DNA from: Pseudomonas sp. NFIX28 | GTDB taxonomy: Bacteria > Pseudomonadota > Gammaproteobacteria > Pseudomonadales > Pseudomonadaceae | Length of the DNA stretch: 35,608 nt | Reading direction: 5' to 3' | Assembly: GCF_900107395.1 (NCBI RefSeq) | Contig: NZ_FNPW01000028.1 | Location: 1-35,608 of the forward strand | Shown: positions 33,298 through 35,608 of the stretch, in pieces | Position numbering within the stretch: position 1 is the first letter of the stretch | How the letters are laid out: each line of letters opens with the position of its first letter | The notes under the pieces: model-generated | The model's database searches: none | Seen by the model: the letters and a program-made list of their open reading frames with translations, nothing else | Told to the model about the DNA's origin: nothing | Made by a program: the position numbers and the translations under genes

Positions 33298-33756
33298 TTA
33301 TTCGCTGCGCTTTAGTGTTTCAGGGCGAGGTGAGAATGGGCTGAAAAGATCTGGGCTCCAGCCCAGGCGTACCTTATTGCCTTGGTCAAAGCGAACATGC
33401 AAATAGCGGTCATTTTTACCTTGCTTTGGCATAGGTACTATAATTTCATGACGCTCTTTTTTTGCTCCTTGCTCTTGTTGTTGTCTTGTCATGTCAAGAA
33501 TCCACACAACCTTTGCTGTATCCCCTTCAAAGTTCCAGCAACAAGTGATACCTCCATTCCCTCCCCAATGGTCATTGACCCAGTAGCTAAAGATAGGCCG
33601 ATCCATATAGTTTTCTGAGGTTAACATGGCTGCGGGCAGGCGTAGGAGTCCATATATGTAAAACCCTATGAAAGGCATTGCTAATATAAAAGCTCCAAGG
33701 AGTATTTTTTTACGCCGCCGGGCGCGTTGATTCTGATTGTTTAAATGAATTTTCAT
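33298..33756 (-). CDS. Tli1-like immunity protein (DUF3304 type), copy 1
   Basis: A 152-aa protein with a single N-terminal TM anchor (about 24-44) and a periplasmic domain bearing DRPIFSYWVNDHWGGNGGITCCW, KVVWILDMTR and YLHVRFDQGNKVRLGW. These match the DUF3304/Tli1-type immunity partners of Tle1. The anchor would hold it in the periplasm where Tle1 attacks phospholipids. ATG 33756 follows GGCAGG. Strong similarity to the next gene shows a tandem duplication. It lies 11 bp before the effector gene. Confidence 0.85.
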   Translation of the reverse strand: MKIHLNNQNQRARRRKKILLGAFILAMPFIGFYIYGLLRLPAAMLTSENYMDRPIFSYWVNDHWGGNGGITCCWNFEGDTAKVVWILDMTRQQQEQGAKKERHEIIVPMPKQGKNDRYLHVRFDQGNKVRLGWSPDLFSPFSPRPETLKRSE

Positions 33757-33814
33757 TTGATGCCTGCCGCTATAAGTCAACTGTGGTTTGTGCGGAGAGT
33801 CAATTGATCGGTCT

Positions 33815-34300
33815 TTAAGTTTTGGGGCTCATTGTACTTTCCGCTGACGGCAAAAAAGGGCTGTCGAGGTTGGTGCTCCAGCCCAGTTGGACATTGTTTT
33901 CTGGATCAAAACGCACATGTAAATAACGATCGCTTTCCCCGCGTGGAGGCATGGCTAACTCCTTTTCGTGGCGTTCTTCTACTGCGCCCTGTAGCTTTTG
34001 TTTTCTAGTTATGTCCAGAATCCACACAACTTTCGCGGTTGAACCCTCGAAGTTGCTACAGCAAATTATTCCACCTCCTCCCATTGCAGCAAGATTTCCG
34101 CCCCAGAAATCATTAATCCAAAAACTAAATATAGGTCTATCTGTATAGTTTTCCGAAGTTATCATTGCAGCAGGAAGACGAGGCTGAGTATAAAAATATA
34201 ATAAAGCCAAGGAGATTGATAAAACTATTGCTCCCGCAATTATTTTTGCGCGCCGCCGCGGTTGACTATTTTTAATTGAGTTCAAGTCAAGTTTTAACAT
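33815..34300 (-). CDS. Tli1-like immunity protein (DUF3304 type), copy 2
   Basis: A 161-aa paralogue of copy 1, with a TM anchor (about 20-38) and the same motifs: DRPIFSFWINDFWGGN, a GGGGIICCSNF insertion, KVVWILDITRK and YLHVRFDPENNVQLGW. The start is ATG 34300 with GGAGAAG 8 bp upstream. It is very AT-rich compared with its neighbours. Two immunity copies may protect against variants of the effector or show that the cluster exchanged immunity genes. Confidence 0.83.
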   Translation of the reverse strand: MLKLDLNSIKNSQPRRRAKIIAGAIVLSISLALLYFYTQPRLPAAMITSENYTDRPIFSFWINDFWGGNLAAMGGGGIICCSNFEGSTAKVVWILDITRKQKLQGAVEERHEKELAMPPRGESDRYLHVRFDPENNVQLGWSTNLDSPFLPSAESTMSPKT

Positions 34301-34310
34301 TTTTGATCTT

Positions 34311-34360
34311 CTCCAGATCTTGCTAGGCGGTAGCTGAAAATAGGCCTGTCCAAAAAAGTG
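34311..34360 (-). pseudogene. Relic of a third immunity gene
   Basis: On the minus strand TFLDRPIFSYRLAR is encoded here. It matches the DRPIFSYWVND motif of both neighbouring immunity genes, with DNA of about the same degree of divergence as between the copies. No rest of the gene is present, and the open frame (34294-34485) overlaps the end of the DUF4123 gene, so it is a remnant and not a gene. Confidence 0.6.
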
Positions 34361-34409
34361 CCAGCCTTTCGCGGTGCCAGCTGTTGTTCCGATAACTCTT
34401 GAATGGAAG

Positions 34410-35249
34410 TCATTCGGACAACTGCCTCATGATAAGTCCAAGGGGCAGTTTTTCTTGGCGAACCAAAGTTTTTGCTTGTGACCATTTGGACCAGTTACTC
34501 GGAAACTCCCTATCAAAGAGGTTCAAGGTGGCGAAGAGGCTGACGTCTTCCGGTGTTTCAAGACCTTCCTTGCGGGCAGTGTCGATGGCTTTTTCTACTT
34601 GCGTCAGACGGTCGCCATGACAAGAACTGGTGAATACTTCCGGCGCTGAACGTTCGAGTTCGGTTACCAGGTTGTAGGCCAGTGGGTCCAGCTCCAAAGC
34701 TTGCCAAAGCTGGGCGTCGAGGGTGATGGGATGATACTCCGACAGCTGTTTGTTGCTGCCGCCCTGGAAGCGTTGCCAGTCGTTGTCATCGGTTGGCAAC
34801 CACCACTCTTTCAACGGGCCAAATAGCCAGGGATGCCAAGGCAGGTCTGGGCGAGCGTGGAGCAGGGGCAAAACTTCAGGGGCATAGCTGCGAATCAAAA
34901 GGACTTCTTCGACTTCATTCTTTGCCAGCAACGCGTCACTCAAATGCTCGTTCAACTGGTCGCCCGGACAATCGGAGCTGATCCAGCCCATGAGCGCTTG
35001 GCGATCCGAAAACAATTTATGAGTAGAAAATTCATCGAACGTAAGAGGGCTGACGTCGACGAGCCAGGGACCGTATTCGCGTAATTCGGCGAACTCGTTT
35101 TGACGCATGATGGGGTACCGCGAAAAGTCCGATTTCAGGAAGCGCATGCGCGATTCGTCAGACAGCAATCCCGTTTCGACAATGGCATAACGCGGTTGTG
35201 CATTTGACTGCGCTTGAGCCCAGGCTTGAGAGGCTGTTAGAGAGCTCAT
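34410..35249 (-). CDS. T6SS adaptor/chaperone, DUF4123 domain
   Basis: A 279-aa protein of the DUF4123 adaptor family, which loads specific effectors on VgrG. Typical segments are YAIVETGLLSDESRMRF at the N-terminus, GPWLVDVSPLTFDE and VLPLLHARPDLPWHPWLFGPLKEWWLP. Its ATG overlaps the vgrG stop by 4 bp (35246-35249), so the two are coupled. It should match the downstream Tle1-like protein. The C-terminal part (about 180-279) is specific to this group. Confidence 0.88.
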   Translation of the reverse strand: MSSLTASQAWAQAQSNAQPRYAIVETGLLSDESRMRFLKSDFSRYPIMRQNEFAELREYGPWLVDVSPLTFDEFSTHKLFSDRQALMGWISSDCPGDQLNEHLSDALLAKNEVEEVLLIRSYAPEVLPLLHARPDLPWHPWLFGPLKEWWLPTDDNDWQRFQGGSNKQLSEYHPITLDAQLWQALELDPLAYNLVTELERSAPEVFTSSCHGDRLTQVEKAIDTARKEGLETPEDVSLFATLNLFDREFPSNWSKWSQAKTLVRQEKLPLGLIMRQLSE

Positions 35250-35608
35250 GCAGGCTCCCCTGTTTGTAATGCCAGCTTCTGGCGTAATGCTTTTTTCCAG
35301 CACTCGACACAGATCCCCTTGGGCGGCGTCAGGCGCGGTATGGGCGAGTTCGAACGGACCTGCAGCAGCCCTCCGGCCTTGTCAGCGTCAGCGGCCTTCA
35401 GCAATCCCGGAAGCAGTGCGGCAATGCCTGTTCCGGTCCCCGGCGCACCGCCGGAATTGATCTTCACATCGGCGCCGCTGATGGTCACGCCGCCGCCATC
35501 GAGTTTGACGAAGCTGCCACCGGCCTTGGCCGTCAGTTCCGAGCCAGCCTCGGCCACGACCTTGTCCCCGGCCTTGTAGTGAATCTCCTGGCCAGCCTCG
35601 ACGAACTG
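35246..35608 (-). CDS. vgrG: VgrG, C-terminal part only (gene runs past the window end)
   Basis: Only the last 120 residues of a T6SS spike protein are visible. The beginning shows the beta-helix repeat typical of VgrG (QEIHYKAGDKVVAEAGSELTAKAGGSFVKLDGGGVTISG). It then has a Pro/Gly-rich linker and a C-terminal tail with C-x2-C (KGICVECWKKALRQKLALQTGEP). The tail is probably the dock for the DUF4123 adaptor and the Tle1-like effector. It is coupled to the DUF4123 gene by a 4-bp overlap. Confidence 0.88.
   Translation of the reverse strand, partial: QFVEAGQEIHYKAGDKVVAEAGSELTAKAGGSFVKLDGGGVTISGADVKINSGGAPGTGTGIAALLPGLLKAADADKAGGLLQVRSNSPIPRLTPPKGICVECWKKALRQKLALQTGEPA

Noticed and set aside
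34294..34485. 63-codon frame as an independent small gene
   Set aside because: It begins inside the DUF4123 gene and its only recognisable part is a relic of an immunity motif.

Overview
The window looks like a chromosomal segment of a fluorescent-group Pseudomonas (P. fluorescens, P. protegens or P. chlororaphis type). This rests on high-GC codon use, Pseudomonas-type REP elements (around 6-32, 23754-23841 and 28892-28975), an OprD-family porin, a TonB siderophore receptor, and a T6SS locus arranged like the P. aeruginosa PA3290-PA3294 region. The species assignment is inference from gene content.

Core region 1-13.4 kb: a TonB-dependent siderophore receptor (minus) diverges from a DsbA-family/NTF2-like gene pair. 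An OprD-family porin follows, with a candidate AraC-type operator and a hairpin-bearing leader, then a small periplasmic cytochrome c and a small membrane protein. A five-gene heme-copper oxidase operon (6669-11695) comes next. Its subunit II carries two extra cytochrome c domains, and it has two subunit III-like proteins in tandem. A two-TM stress-type protein (minus) and a GT25 glycosyltransferase close this part. Sigma-S-like -10 elements sit upstream of both the oxidase operon and the convergent membrane protein.

Island 1, about 13.7-21.2 kb, is more AT-rich and bounded by an intact tRNA-Thr(UGU) gene (21189-21264) and a displaced copy of its 3' end (13679-13702). It carries a tyrosine recombinase, a translationally coupled 101-aa companion, an uncertain 92-aa ORF, and one large cargo gene. 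The cargo is a 1524-aa protein with an N-terminal PD-(D/E)xK-like nuclease, a NACHT/STAND P-loop ATPase and a long alpha-helical C-terminal sensor-like region. This is the architecture of Avs-type antiphage proteins. The whole element is a compact, apparently single-cargo defence island and is the best candidate here for a new system.

Core region 21.3-31.3 kb: an FkbM methyltransferase, a second SAM methyltransferase, a basic amino-acid ABC transporter operon (ATPase, binding protein, two permeases), a divergent GABA-type permease with a convincing sigma-54 promoter, a small Pseudomonas protein, an alpha/beta hydrolase and a small exported protein.

Island 2, from 31.4 kb to beyond the window: it starts at a displaced 3' fragment of tRNA-Phe (31400-31422). 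Reading on the minus strand it holds vgrG (3' end only), a DUF4123 chaperone/adaptor, a decayed immunity fragment, two tandem DUF3304-type immunity genes and a Tle1-like DUF2235 effector. The effector's GxSxG nucleophile serine is replaced by Asp (GFDFG). The intact tRNA-Phe and any integrase should lie to the right of the window.
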